From NCBI RefSeq assembly GCF_001039355.2, contig NW_019774781.1, positions 152,615-216,614 of the forward strand: a DNA stretch of 64,000 nucleotides, given 5' to 3'. This DNA comes from Lingula anatina (lineage: Eukaryota > Brachiopoda > Lingulata > Lingulida > Lingulidae). Below are positions 23,527 to 36,025 of the stretch, in pieces (the first letter of the stretch is position 1; each line of letters begins with the position of its first letter). Below the pieces are notes generated by a model, which worked only from the letters and a program-made list of their open reading frames with translations, did not search any database and was not told where the DNA came from. Both the position numbers and the translations under genes were made by a program.

Positions 23527-26500
23527 ATGCCACTGTTTGGGAAATCACAGAAAACACCGCAGGAGATGGTGAAGAATTTAAAGGAGGCTATTTCACAGAT
23601 TAGTAGGGAGGATAAGAAAGGAGAGAAGGTAAGCAGGTTTGCAAAAATTTATTTGAAAAACTTCTTACAGAGGAATGAGGAAGTTTTTACCAGTAACCGT
23701 TTTTTTTGTTTTTTGTTTTTTTTCTGAAGTGAAGTTTTTCTCAGCTGGTCTCCGGTAAGATACGCCCTTCATCTTTAGTTTATTAAGGTTAAGATTGAAT
23801 TTATTATGTAACTTTTGTTTTCAAATAAATGCCAACATTATTATTGCTGGTGTTGTTAATTATGATGATAATGATGATAATTATTATACCCCCTTACTCT
23901 CTAGGCTTCAGACGATGTATCAAAGAATCTAGTGTTAATGAAGACGCTGCTGTATGGAGCAGGTGACCAGGAGCCTCAGTCTGAGCAAGTGGCGCAACTG
24001 GCGCAGGAAATCTACAACAGCAAGCTGCTGCTACTTCTGATACAGAGTCTACATAGGATTGATTTTGAGGTGAGTGACACTCCTTTTACGTTTGGAAGTT
24101 ATAATTCATTTCAATTCAGTTCAGTTCATTTCTGTACTGGTACATAAATTATCATGACCTTGTACAATATTAATATAATGACAACAATACAGTTGGTGCG
24201 TTACCATTTCTCTTATTGGTAATTGTGTTGCCAGTTTGTGAATGAACAAATATATATCTTTACATAATGAACAGATGTACTAGTTAAGTTACTAATAAGA
24301 TATCCAAGCTAGGCGGTGAGATATATTGTGGTAAACTCTGCTCCCTGATTAAGCAAATTTTGTGAAACATGAAAATTGATGTGCAAGGCAAGTGTAAGGA
24401 AGTTATGATCATATGGTCTAAATGTAAAGATAAATTGCAAGCTACGATGTCAGGTTTTTCCGTTTTAATTTACAACTTTCACCCAAATCTTTATAACTTG
24501 TTTTTGTTGTTGTATATTTTTAGGGCAAGAAAGATGTAGCTCAGATCTTCAACAACGTTCTACGCCGCCAGATCGCCACTCGCTCGCCAACTGTGGAGCA
24601 CATTTGTACCCAGCCAGAGATTCTCTTCACGCTCATGAAAGGGTGGGTAGTTTTGAACAAGATTGTGTTCTGCTCTGATGAAACATAAAATAAATCAGAA
24701 ACCAGGTCTGCCTTTGACCTTCACTAAAATTTAAGAAAATTTAAATAAGAAAAAAAAAATGGACCTCACAAATCTTATACTGCCTTGAAGTATAGGAGTG
24801 TGAGCACTTCAAATTATTATGATCACAGAGTGGAAAGTGAATTCAGCCATTGGGAAGTGATAAGTAATGTGACAAGTGATACTGAATGTACAATAACATT
24901 GAATGAGCTGCTGCTTCCACCTAGAAAGTAAACATAATTTGTTGGCACGAAACTCTTTAAGGGGGTGTTCAGTTCACACCTTGAGAACTTTTTATTTCGC
25001 ATAAGTGTTGATTTTACCAAATAAATGTGAAGATTGCTTTCAGCTGTAGTGTCATGTTTGTTGGGATGGGAGGGGTGCAGAGTATGGGCATGCATATTTA
25101 TTTATAGGAGTAGGTGTACGTATGCACGTGCATGTTGTTAACCCAGCCTGTATTAGATTTTAACTTAAAATCGGCATAAATTAAATGTACAAGGTTGGTA
25201 GATAAAGACTGAACTTGCTGTCCAGCACACATTATACAGAGATAAGATTTTTCTGACTTACGTCAGATTTCCAACTTATTGGGAGCCAAAAATATCATTG
25301 ACCTAGGCAGCCCCCCTGGACCCTACGCCATATTTTCTGACCTATTAACTTAATGGCCATCTCATCCCTGATTATATACTGACCATATTTTCTTGTTAAC
25401 CTCAATTTTTTCCTGTTCACCTCATGCCTGGGGGATACATAATTAAGGTGCATAATCAAGATAAATCGTGTGAACGAGGTCTTCAGGTGTGATGTCTGCA
25501 CTTGGCTGACCGTTGATTATCCATTGCCCAGGGCACCATAATCTGGGTGATGTTTACATGTTATAATATCCACTTAGGTACATGGACTGCTTAGAGTCAT
25601 AGACCCCATTCCCATAAACACCATTGGTCTCCATGGATCAATCAAACTCTACAGAGACTCTTGCTGAGTGCAGTCAGCTTAACTGAATGGCACACCTCTT
25701 GTTTCCAACTTCTCATATATATTTATCAGCCTTTTCTGTATTTTACATAATGCCAGGAGTTGGTGTGTGAATCTGTTGAACTGATTGCATTCAGCGAGAA
25801 TTCCCACAGAGTCGGGTCGGTCTGCACAGACAGATGCTGCTTGTGGGAATGTAGCCATAGCGTACCCTTACATACCCAGAGGTCATGTGGTATTCAAGAT
25901 TCAATTTGTTTTATTACAGTCTTACCCATAAAAAATGGCACATAAAATAAGAAGTTGAAGGAATGCTTGGCAGCTAAATACAGTGACATAAGAGACTGGA
26001 TTTTACAATTAAAATAAGCAGACGTAAAATTAAAAGTTCAAATCATTACCACCTTATGAGAATGAGATATGGCTCATTGCTGGTCAGTATAAACTGTAAG
26101 GCATATTATACCCGTTTGCACAACAGTCATTTATCCGAATAATTAGCGAATTAGGTCCCGATTCGAATTACTGTAGTAGTCTGAACGCATGAGGATTTTT
26201 ATTATGCGGATTTTCAAAATCCTGCTAGCGAGGTGGATTTTCTTCAACCATTTGAATAACTTACCGGAACCGACACCTGTACAAATCTTACTGCGCATGA
26301 GTGCAGATAAGTGCGGGTATCTATGAATGCTTGTTTATTACTTTAGCGATTGCACTAAACGTATTTGGAGGTCACTTCTCACTACAACATGCAGAAACAT
26401 AAACTTATTTTGCCATCTTATACTTCCCAAGAAAGCTGGAATGTCTTTTGAGTAGCATTTGTCATCACAAATTTTTGTTGGTATTTTAAGTTTTCATGTG

Positions 26501-28499
26501 CGGCGCAAGCGCTAGTGTTCAAAATAGGAATTTAAACCTGAAATTTTCAACGAAGGATTCGTATTCACTTCGCGTGTGTGAACGCAATACCGAATCGAAT
26601 TCCTCGTGAAAAATTTTGTATTGTAGAAATGCGCATTTTTGCAACTGTAGTGTGAATGGGGTATGAGGAGTCCGAAGTAATTTAGAACATAGGCTAACTA
26701 GTTAAAGATTATTATAAGTAAAAAGAATGACATAGAAAAGTAATCTTGCTAAAAATGGAGGAGTTTCATTTATCTAAGAGTTGGTTCCAAGGACTCTGCA
26801 AGATATAACAGGCATGGGCTTTTTCCACGGAAATGTGGAATTCCGCGTTTTTTAATTCAATTCTGATAGTATATTGTAGGTTAAGTCTGTGTAGTTTCTG
26901 AAAAATGTTCAGAAGTTTTTTTTTTTTTTTTTTTTAGGCCCATGTCCGATATAAGGTCATCTAATCATATTCTCTGTTTAAGAAGCCTATCCATATTCTT
27001 TCCTCAGGTTACTCTCATCTCCTCTAATGTCATAATTGCCATTATTGATTTTTTTTCCCTGTCCTCATGTGTGTTGTGATCCATAGTAAGTCTTCATTTT
27101 TTAAAGGCTAAATGTGATTTGGTGAACTTGGTCATTTGTCAGGGCTGATTATGTTTTAATGTAGATAGGGTCAAAGCCATTGTGATCTCTTAGTAACAGA
27201 GGATGCAGTTAGAATGGAACCTCCATTGTGTCCCCTTTTGTAATAACTAAATAAATTTGATGAGAATTATCCATGATGTTTCTCAGAAATGGGTTTTGTT
27301 TGTCGTGATTTTTAGTTTTTGAAATGGCATTTTGAAAATTTTAGAATAGCAAATTGGGTTTGTCTTCAACTGGTTTAAGTACTTCTCATCTTTCATGTCC
27401 TTCCAAATTGCTAAATATGTAATTCAAATAATGGTTACAGGATATTGCCCTTTACTGCTGCATGAATTTCAGATATGAGAAACAAGAGATGTCCTTTGGC
27501 TGCAGTTTAGCAAACTTAGAATAATACAGGGTTAAATGAAATTTAGGACCCCTTCTCTTCATTAATGCCCTCAGTTTATTTCTAGTATTCAAATATTAGT
27601 ATCTGGACATCGTAATTAGCTGGAGTGTGATGTTGATGGAGTTTTATTATGATGAAGCCTTGCAAAGAACAAGACGTGATTAAATGCTATTTAGTACTGC
27701 TTTAGTACTGCTTCTCGTCATTTTCAAATAAAAAAAATAAACCAGGGTTAAATGATATTTAGTACTGCTGCTTCTCATTTATGCCCTCCATGTATGTTTC
27801 AGCTATGAGCAGCAGGAGATAGCGCTGAACTGTGGTATGATGCTGAGAGAATGTTGTCGTTACGAGGCCCTCGCCAAGATCATGCTGTACTCTGAGGAGT
27901 TCTACAACTTTTTCCGCTACGTTGAAGTCTCTACGTTTGACATCGCTTCGGATGCCTTTTCTACATTTAAGGTGGGCCCTGAATGTGGATTTTGTAAATT
28001 AAAAATAAATAAAATAAATGAGGAGTGGTTTGGATTTAAGTCACCAAGGAAGGTAGTTTTTTTTAAACAATATTATTAATTAATTAACAAGACAAACAAA
28101 AATGTGGTAGAAGTGTTAAAACTTTCTGTTTTATCTAGATTCAGATTTATCTAGATTAAGCTGCTAAATTTTAATTCTAACTTACTCATACTTAGCTGTT
28201 TTATAAAAAGTAGGAATATTGACAAATTTTTTTGATAATAAATGTTTACAATTTTTCATTCTCTTGATATAATTATGATTCACTTATTTATATTAAAACT
28301 TTATTATTTTGATATCAATATTGTAGGAGCTGTTGACCAGGCACAAGATTCTGTGTGCGGAGTTCCTGGAGGCCAACTATGGCCGTGTATTTGACCAGTA
28401 CCAGGCCTTACTGAACTCTGAGAATTATGTCACCAGGAGACAGGCGCTCAAGGTGAATACAACCACACATCCCTCCTCTCTCTCTCTCTCTCTCTCTCT

Positions 28500-28544
<45 letters not shown>

Positions 28545-28908
28545 NACAAGTTTGTACGTGCTGTTTGCGTCCTCCCAAAAGTCGCACGATGAACGTGCTC
28601 CTCACGCACGAACTCCCACGTTTTCCCCATTTGTTTGGCCGTAGACCACACGTAGCAGCCCGTATGTTCGGTTGGGACCTAGGCTTAAATAGCTTTCAGC
28701 TTTAACTACTTAGAAGTCTGTTACGCCTATTGAATCAGCTAAAAGATAATTAATTACCCCTTAGCATCTTCAGTAGGCGTGGCAGACATCTTAGCCGCTT
28801 AAGTCGATTGCAATTTAGCAAGAATTCCCTCGGAGATGGATCGATCCACAGTACTGTCCCGCCAGAAAGTCCCCGTACCAAAAGGCTCCATGGTCTCCCA
28901 ACCCTGCC

Positions 28909-28952
<44 letters not shown>

Positions 28953-29753
28953 TTTTTGCTTCAGCTGCTTGGTGAGCTTCTTTTGAATGGGCATTATTTC
29001 ACACACACACACACACACACTTAATTTTACATAAGATATATATGTTACAGTATTTACATAAAATATTTATTTTATTTTGTTTATATTTATTTGTACTAAT
29101 TGTTATTTGTTACATTTCCCCACCTTCAGCTGCTTGGTGAGCTCCTGTTGGACCGACATAATTTCACCACCATGACACGCTACATCAGCAACCCAGACAA
29201 CCTCAAGCTCATGATGAACATGCTGCGAGAGAAGAGCAGGAACATCCAGTTTGAGGCTTTTCATGTTTTCAAGGTAAGATCAGGGCCTTTTTGGTCTAAG
29301 ATTGAGATTTTAGAAAATTAGGTTTTGTAAAAAGTGTAGAAAAAAGGCAGATGAATGTTTGATAATGTAGCCTCTTTTTTATGAGTTTTGAAAGTTTTTT
29401 TGTCACCTATTTCAGAATCTTTTTTTCCTCCATCTTAATTTCATTGTAAGAGTCATTATTTGTAGCTTAACAAAGTTCATATATGTTAAAGATGGTAGAT
29501 TGAAAATATATGAGTGTAACATAAAATGTTAAGGATATATATATGATCTAATTTTCCAATATAATTTCAGGTTTTTGTGGCCAATCCAAACAAGCCAAAG
29601 CCAATTCTGGATATCCTGCTCAGAAACAAGGAAAAATTAGTGGACTTTCTAACAAAGTTTCATACTGACCGCTCGGAAGATGAACAATTCAATGATGAAA
29701 AGGCTTATCTTATAAAACAAATCAAAGAACTCAAAGCTCCTGACGAGCACTAA
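23527..29753 (+). CDS. CAB39: CAB39 / MO25 scaffold protein (complete)
   Basis: Helical-repeat scaffold that, with STRAD, activates LKB1 and also binds other Ste20-like kinases in the cytosol. Seven exons: 23527-23628, 23905-24069, 24524-24642, 27803-27971, 28327-28452, 29130-29273 and 29571-29753. They join in phase to 335 residues, against 341 in human MO25-alpha. Recognised segments: [20 protein letters not shown] at the start, [94 protein letters not shown] and [15 protein letters not shown]. The start ATG matches the family N terminus. The exon probably begins at about 23025 as 5' untranslated sequence. Partial exon copies lie at 27473 and 28965. Confidence 0.97.
25236..25372 (+). repeat. 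Dispersed repeat, family C, copy 2
   Basis: Second copy of the family at 20080-20225, in the same orientation, inside the large CAB39 intron 3. It shares GATTTTTCTGACTTA, GGGAGCCAAAAATATCATTG and CCCCCCTGGACC. Confidence 0.7.
26108..26664. mobile_element. ~557-bp TIR element in CAB39 intron 3
   Basis: The left end ATACCCGTTTGCACAACAGT and the reverse complement of the right end, ATACCCCATTCACACTACAG, are imperfect inverted repeats. Pairing continues weakly inward (GAACGCA, TTCGAATT-type blocks). No coding frame. Consistent with a non-autonomous DNA transposon. Confidence 0.7.
27473..27520 (+). pseudogene. Decayed copy of CAB39 exon 4 5' edge
   Basis: After an AATTTCAG acceptor the sequence reads [15 protein letters not shown], resembling the true exon 4 start [14 protein letters not shown] at 27803. 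Flanking intron sequence (GTTAAATGA..TTTAG, ATGCCCTC) is also shared, so an intron-exon segment of a few hundred bp was duplicated in tandem. No donor or continuation was found. Confidence 0.7.
28455..28545. repeat. CT microsatellite ending at a single n
   Basis: CT repeats with a C8 interruption run up to the lone n at 28545. The join probably reflects collapse or failure of assembly in the microsatellite. It lies 3 bp downstream of the CAB39 exon 5 donor region. Confidence 0.9.
28665..28875. mobile_element. Decayed family A MITE remnant
   Basis: TTAATTACCCCTTAGC, AGTAGGCGTGGCAGACAT and GATCGATCC occur in the same order as in the copy at 52628-52840, but with many changes. The ends are not clear. 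Confidence 0.6.
28912..29021 (+). repeat. CT tract, decoy CAB39 exon 6 edge and CA tract
   Basis: CT repeats (28914-28945) are followed by TTCAG and a 35-bp near copy of the start of CAB39 exon 6 from 28965 ([12 protein letters not shown] against [12 protein letters not shown] at 29130). The copy runs directly into CA repeats, with no donor. Confidence 0.8.
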
Positions 29754-31390
29754 TATTTAGCAAGGAATAGCTGTTAAACTATGTTACTACATTTTTTATT
29801 TTAATCGTACTAATTATACAATTATCTTAGACTATTCTTATAGACATGAAACTAGTAGAACAGTCAGTAGGATGTTGATCTGTTTTTGTCAGATTTTTTT
29901 TCGACAGCTTGTGTCTAACAGAAAAGTAGGGGGGGGGGCAGCGAGTTTGCTATGCAGTACGTTTTTGTCAGTTAACTCTGCAGCTTTCATTCTCAAATGG
30001 ACAAGATTATTAAAAATAAGCATTCATGAACCGTTTTGTTGTATTCGAGAGTTGCATTGCTTTTTGAACATTCATGAAGACCAGAGTTACAGCAAAGAAT
30101 TTTCTAGTGAAGAAGAGGATTGAAATGGAGAAAGGAATATACTGGGTAGACTGGGCAGTTGTATGGTGGAATTTACATTAGGTCTCTACTGTTATCTGTT
30201 TGCAAAGAATTTGCTAGTTTTCTTGGAGGATATTTGGCTTTACTTATAATACGTCTACTTCTGTGAGCCTTTATCTCAAAACAGGAACACGAATCAGTTT
30301 TATAAATGGACTTGAACTGAGGATTTCTCTTAACTCTATGACTGAAAAAAGTATTTTAAATAAGATAGATGAGCTGTAGTCCACTTGGGTTTGACTTTTG
30401 GGCCTATTTTACAGAAAAAAAAGAAACAAATAATGTTTTATACTGATTATCGCTCTTCTTCAATGGACTTCTGTAAATAGAACTTGGATTGAGGGGGAGA
30501 GGCAGAACAAATGTTTTGGACTTTCACTTCAGACCAACTTGGAATTGTTCTCTTATGAAGCAGGGGTCACTGCAATGGACTTAATTGCAGGATTCTGCAC
30601 AAAGGTTTCTCAGTTAACAGATCTAACAGAGAGAATAAAAATTTGACTTTGGCAAGGAGGGAAAATACTTCTGATTATTACTCTGATTAATTCAACTTAA
30701 TCTGAAAAAAGTTATAATTCCTCAAACAGTGTTTCAACATCAGTATGTGAAAAAATGCTGCAGCCTAAAGAAATGATATTTTGAGTAACATATTGGTACA
30801 TGTATTTCACCAGTATATTGTGAGTATTAAATGGATTACCACTGAAATAATGAAAAGATAATGATAAGAGAGGAATTTGAAATAAATGAGTAGTTACTTT
30901 ATATGTATACAATGAGGGTTTATCTAAAACATATTACCAGTGGTAGGTCAGTATAAATGGTTGTAGATTTAACTATCATATATTTTTCAAGCCAAGGCCT
31001 TTTTCAGACACAGGTTCTAAACATTAGGCCCAGACCCAAATAAGCTTGTATGTAAAAAATAGTGCAGCATGTCATCAAGTCAGTGTGATGAGGCTGGCAG
31101 TGGAGTGATATTAAATTTCAGAAAAGTAGTGTAAAGTGAAGCAATTTAAAACTGCTGCCCATTACAATCGTTACCTATGACAATTGAAAAGCTTATTAAA
31201 ATATCTCTTTGTCCATACAATGCTTGATTTCGTTGAAGAAGGCTTGATTCTAAACAGATAAAAATTTAATTTGCATCAGCAGAACTTCTACGCAACATTA
31301 AGAAGTCAAAGTTGTAATATGTTATCATTTTATATCCAAAATAATTTTAATTGATTTTGAGAGAATTGTAGAAAAGAATCTTCCCTGTAG
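29754..31390. other. CAB39 3' untranslated and intergenic sequence
   Basis: No coding exon seen. Contains the probable CAB39 polyadenylation signal at 30634 and otherwise unremarkable AT-rich sequence. Confidence 0.6.
30634..30639 (+). terminator. AATAAA poly(A) signal, probably CAB39
   Basis: AATAAA about 880 bp after the CAB39 stop. It is the first clear plus-strand hexamer in that flank that I noticed. Confidence 0.5.
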
Positions 31391-31500
31391 TTATGTGAAG
31401 AAATCACCCATTTCTGAGTCTGGAGGAATTGCATTAGCCTTATGATAATAGAAGTCAGTTGTCGATAGATACTGAAACTGGGGGTTGAAACTTTCACAAA
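31391..31500 (-). CDS. Possible terminal exon, unrecognised protein
   Basis: On the minus strand a pyrimidine-rich tract and TTTGCAG precede an open 110-bp segment. It reads CESFNPQFQYLSTTDFYYHK, then ANAIPPDSEMGDFFT and a stop. The acceptor is good and the composition is protein-like, but no upstream exon was linked and no family is recognised. It may be a chance frame. Confidence 0.3.
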
Positions 31501-32472
31501 CTGCAAACAAAACCAAAATGAAAAATAGGAATAAATGTATTGAGTAAGTTACAATGTTGTATAAAAGAAAGATTTGACCAGAAAACAATTTACTGTTAAT
31601 ATAATGAATTCAATTTGGTTGGACGAGGAAAAGACGCGACAAGTTCAGTAGGTGTCTGTTGAAGTTGAAGCATATACACATCATTTTGAGTGTGTTAGAG
31701 AAGCCTCAGCCTGGCACAATCAGAGATCTTCTCCAACGCAATTAGAATCTCTAATGGGGATCACAGGGGGTCAGAAGGGGCATTGGAAGGAGTATTTTAC
31801 TAATTATACTCTCTGACCAGAGGGTGCACTAGAAATCTGTTGCAAATATTCAACGGCACAGTGTAATTTTATAAACCATTTTAGCCCCCCCCCCCCAATC
31901 CGTATTCAGAGAGTAGTCAAATTGCTAATTTCATGAATTTCAACGCTTTCAGTTTCAAGACAGTTAAATAAAAACTTTAGGATCTGTTTCATTTGAATCA
32001 GTTAATAGGCCTACTACTACCCTTTTTTCTGAAATTGAAAAAAGGCAGTCACGATATTATAAATAGGCCATATAACAACCAGGGAGGGCGGCCTAAATTA
32101 TAGATTTTTTGTTCAAATGGAAAAATGGATTGGGCACTCGCATGGTGTGTTTTGTGGAAATTTTTACCATTGACCACGTGGAAACCCTTACTGATGTTCC
32201 TTTTATCTTTTACATCACCTGCCCTTTGGATTTGACATACCCCTATGAATAAACAGTTCTTTTTTAAATTTTGACTGAGCATAGAATTTAGTTGCTATGC
32301 TCATAAACCATAGTTGGATTTTTTGAAAAAAAAAAAAAATCTACTGATCGTGTTTATATACAGTCGCCACTCGTTAACCAACTTATCAATTTTGTTTGGC
32401 ACAAGGCTACGTAGATCTAGGTGACCTGAATTTTAAAGAGGCTCAAAAATCATCTTATCTTCATTAATATAG

Positions 32473-32620
32473 AGACGCTCTGTTCTGCACGTAGCATATG
32501 TGATAGTAGATGTTTGTTCTAATACCGTTATCAAACACCGCCCGTATTTATTAGTCAACGATGGCTTTATAACTATATCGTTCCCTTTGACTTGTTTAAA
32601 CTGGGCTGGATGTGCCACAG
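32473..32620 (+). CDS. Uncertain exon candidate
   Basis: The plus strand is open from 32473 to a CACAG/GTAGGC donor at 32620. Its phase fits the exon candidate at 33112-33225 (strong acceptor TTTTTTTTCAG). Continuing to the acceptor at 33928 gives an early stop after VGCLA. The minus strand over 32433-32618 is also open, with protein-like content (VKGNDIVIKPSLTNKYGRCL). I cannot decide the strand. These could equally be untranslated exons of the gene at 33985. Confidence 0.25.
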
Positions 32621-32822
32621 GTAGGCCTACCAGTACAAGAGAAAAGGTTTGTGATGTTTTTATTATTATTATTTTTTTTATCCTTATTATCTTTTATATA
32701 TATAACGATCTCACCCCATGCTGGCACTATCGGATGTATTATCTGTGTCGGGATGTAGATATAGTGCTGTGCCTATCAGCCATACGAACCACAGTCTGTT
32801 TGAATTCCCAATTAATTTGTTG

Positions 32823-32825
<3 letters not shown>

Positions 32826-32896
<71 letters not shown>
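32826..32896. repeat. TA microsatellite
   Basis: About 35 uninterrupted TA units between the two weak exon candidates. Confidence 0.95.
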
Positions 32897-33111
32897 CTTT
32901 TGCTCGGTTGAAGTATGAACTGTTTTAATTCCATTTTTGTAAAGTTTGGTTATATAATATGTTAAGTTTTGTAAGCCCATTTACTCTTTTTTTAATTTTC
33001 TGGGTCAAACACGAACGAAAATAGCAATGCAAATAATGGGGTGCGGCTGCGCAGAAAGGTTTTATCGATTTTTAAACCTAGCACTGATACCATTATATTC
33101 TTTTTTTTCAG

Positions 33112-33225
33112 GTCAGCGTCAGGTAATAGAGTCTGACAATAGGACTAAAACACGACCTCCATTAAGAAGGAAAAGAAACTGCCAACAGGCATCTACACGC
33201 AAACAGTCACCACATGATTCGAATA
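33112..33225 (+). CDS. Uncertain exon candidate, basic protein segment
   Basis: Bounded by TTTTTTTTCAG and A/GTAAGT. Reads GQRQVIESDNRTKTRPPLRR, then KRNCQQASTRKQSPHDSNS. In phase with the candidate ending at 32620. Family unknown; it might be a 5' untranslated exon of the gene at 33985. Confidence 0.3.
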
Positions 33226-33984
33226 GTAAGTATTAAACAAGTTGAGCCAATGAGTTGTGTACAGAAGGTTTTTGCCGAGAATGATTTTTACGAAGTTGCT
33301 ATTAAGCTGAAGTTGGTAGGCGGCTGGATCGGCACCACCTTCACAGAACTTCACCGACAAGCTTTCGATGAAAATGGCTGTAGGTCACATGGTCTGTATA
33401 CTTGTGGTTGGCCGAGTGGAGAGTAAAATCCTTAAATATGCGTATCTCCAAAATTGGCAGAGTTGCACCCTTAGTTACTATCGAACTTGATTAGTAAGTC
33501 ATATATTGACAATCTCTAATTACTTATACCTTGAATATGACTGTTGACATACTTTTCACCCTAAGCTGAATCATCCGAAACTTATAGGCCCTATGGACAA
33601 CTCTAATAATTATAAATTTATTTGATTTGTGGTGTCGTTCGATGAACTTTGTTTGATGAGTTTTGATAAGTTAATACATGTATAGGATTATTATTTATAA
33701 CATGGACCAGCATATAAAATGTAAATACATTGACCTTTTCTTAAATGATCTTTATTTGGGTCGAAGTTGTAAAAAAAAGATACTAATAACATGTCAAAGC
33801 TAAAGGTAGATATTCTTTGTGTGGAAATGTACAAAGTCTACAATGATACATGTGCTCAAATTTCTAAATGTGAACTAGCTGAATGTGGGGGAGCCCAACG
33901 TATTTGACTTATTTCCCTCTTTCCACAGGTGTTGGTTGCCTTGCATAACAGCATAAAATGCACTGTTAAGCATTTGTCGGAGAT

Positions 33985-34437
33985 ATGGCTGGACTACCAA
34001 CCCCTAACATTCCCCTTGCCTTTGACTTGAAAATAATCACTTCGCCATGTACATTTCAACTTCGCATAGCAGAAAAAGAAGTGGTCTATGCAGTGCTGGG
34101 AGCAGCTGCCGTTACTGGAGTGACTGCCGCTGGACTTGCTGCATTTTTTCTTCGACATAATGAGGACGTTCGGCGCATTATCAGGAATGTAATAGTGGGC
34201 AATGATCATGATCAAGACCCAGCAGTTAATGATATTAACCCAGGATCACTGCTTGTGGATATTACATGCAAAACCGAAGGGAGTCTCCTGGCGCTTGGCC
34301 GCCGATATCTTGATGGTTCTCTGGCCACGGACATAGAAAATGGCCTTAAATCAATTGGATACGATCAACCAATCACTGTGACCGCCGAAAAAGATGGCAA
34401 ACCATTTGCATTGGACAAGGTGCACCAAGCACTACAG
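33985..34437 (+). CDS. Membrane-anchored protein exon, family not recognised, 3' partial
   Basis: Open from ATG 33985 to an ACTACAG/GTAAAT donor at 34437, 151 codons in phase 0. A likely exon acceptor lies at 33928 (TTCCACAG), so the exon would carry 56 bp of 5' leader. Residues ~36-58 form one Ala/Val-rich transmembrane helix (VVYAVLGAAAVTGVTAAGLA). A soluble segment follows with PGSLLVDITCKTEGSLLALG and DIENGLKSIGYDQPITVTA. The latter pattern recalls a short C-terminal module I associate with expanded lophotrochozoan families, but this is recollection only. No downstream exon was found before the assembly join at 35619, so the gene may be cut there. Confidence 0.5.
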
Positions 34438-35618
34438 GTAAATTTCAGTTAAAAAGTAGAAAAGTACCTTTGAATTTTGCGCATGCAAAAACTTTTCGAC
34501 GTACGTCAACATATAATTCATAAGTCCCGCATACGCGGGCAATAAGTTATGCGATTGTTGACGTCCGTTCACACACGTTGGCATGTATAAGTGACTCACA
34601 AGTCGTAATACGTCAAGATAATATCAGCAAACAACATCGAACAGCAGTACAGCGCCGTTATTCAGAATTTAGCTCGATACAAGCAGGCACAATCTGCATA
34701 AGTGCCCAAAGTGTGTCAGCAACCCCCTAGTTAAAGAAATATACCGTTATGAGCAAGGCTTTACCCAGCGAACCGTCCAGCCGTCATTTGGACGGCAGCT
34801 GACATCACTGGGACGGCCTATATTTTCAAAGACGTCTAGACGGCTGACGAACTTTTTATTAATGACGTATTAGCTTGGCGGAGCGGCCGTGGACGATCAT
34901 GTAAGAAATTTTCTTAAAGTAATTTGACGTTCCCAACTAAATGTGATGCGCCACAGTTGAATGGTACTACTTTGTAGTGCCCGCTGTTATTCAGTCACGA
35001 CAAATCTACTTCCTAAAGATTACAAAACACAACAAAATGTTTCCACTAACTTTAAAATAAATATTCCACAGTGCAGCAGTGACCAGAGTGACCTTTATGC
35101 GGTACAAAACACATTAACCGGGTATAGGACTTTAACGAACTCTTAACAAACTAACCGCCAAATTATGAAAGGGGGCACCTTCCGGACCTTCGTGCGTACG
35201 GCACCTAACAAAGCTGATAGACAAAAAAGGCAATTTTCAAAATTGCAGCGAGAGATCGTTTGCAATCGGAGAGAGACGAGGAGGCAATTTTCGTATCTGT
35301 TAAAGAGTCTTCGTTAGCCAAAGAGCAAGACAAGTACGCAACTTTCGTATCGTCAGCTGGAGATCGTTCGCAATCCGAGCGAAAGGAGAAAGAAATTCTC
35401 ATATTCGTTCAGTGTCTTTCGTTCGCGAACGTGCGTCAGCGGAAGATCGTTAATGATTGTTTTAAACCCTCCCTCCGTATTGAAATTAACTTTGTTTTGA
35501 AAATATTTTTTTTCATTTCATTCCCCCACCACCACAACTATTTTGGACAACCTGTATCCCAATCCTGGAAAAAGCTTTGGTTCTGGGTGAAATAATGTAA
35601 TGGAACTTAATTAAATCA
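34438..35618. other. Unassigned sequence with short inexact repeats
   Basis: No exon supported. GACGGC/GCCGTC-rich inverted motifs lie at 34770-34870. At 35230-35450 two inexact copies of a block containing GGCAATTTTCGTATC and GAGATCGTTTGCAATC give an accidental charged reading frame. The single n at 35619 ends the stretch. Confidence 0.4.
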
Positions 35619-35619
35619 N

Positions 35620-35679
35620 TTTACAGTCCTGATAGACTGGTGACTCGAGTTTACTTGTTTCGTGGAGATCAGGTGTTTT
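35620..35679 (-). pseudogene. Truncated second copy of the exon at 39262-39433
   Basis: On the minus strand, after TTTTGCAG, this 60-bp piece encodes KTPDLHETSKLESPVYQDCK, nearly identical to the start of the exon at 39433 (KIPDLHE...). It is cut off by the n at 35619. The break may be an assembly join rather than a real truncation. Confidence 0.8.
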
Positions 35680-35689
35680 CTGCAAATCA

Positions 35690-35740
35690 TTGTAACCCTA
35701 ACCCTAAACCCTAAACCCTAACCCTAACCCTAACCCTAAC
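35690..35740. repeat. Short interstitial telomeric repeat
   Basis: About eight CCCTAA units (TTAGGG on the other strand), two with an extra A, in the intron between the minus-strand exons at 36126 and 35679. It matches the larger array at 39453-40417. Confidence 0.95.
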
Positions 35741-36025
35741 TATGAAAGTAAAAATTCCATGTCCATTTCATGTCCTTCCGAGACGGATTTAATCGTAATT
35801 TTTTCGGAACTATAATAGTTTTAACGTAATTTTTCGCCTAAATATAACTAACATATAGGGGAATAAGCATACAAAAAGTGGGCCTTTTAACTTTTTTACT
35901 TTTTAAAATATTTCCATTTGAAGTGTCAAATGTCCTTCTGTAATGGCAAAAAAATACCACGGAATGGCCCATATCATCTTGTACCTCTGCTGTCATCTAT
36001 GTAGCTGCTGCTTTGGAAGTACTAC

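Noticed and set aside
35260-35595. 111-codon charged frame
   Set aside because: It coincides with two inexact DNA repeats, has no splice context and looks accidental.
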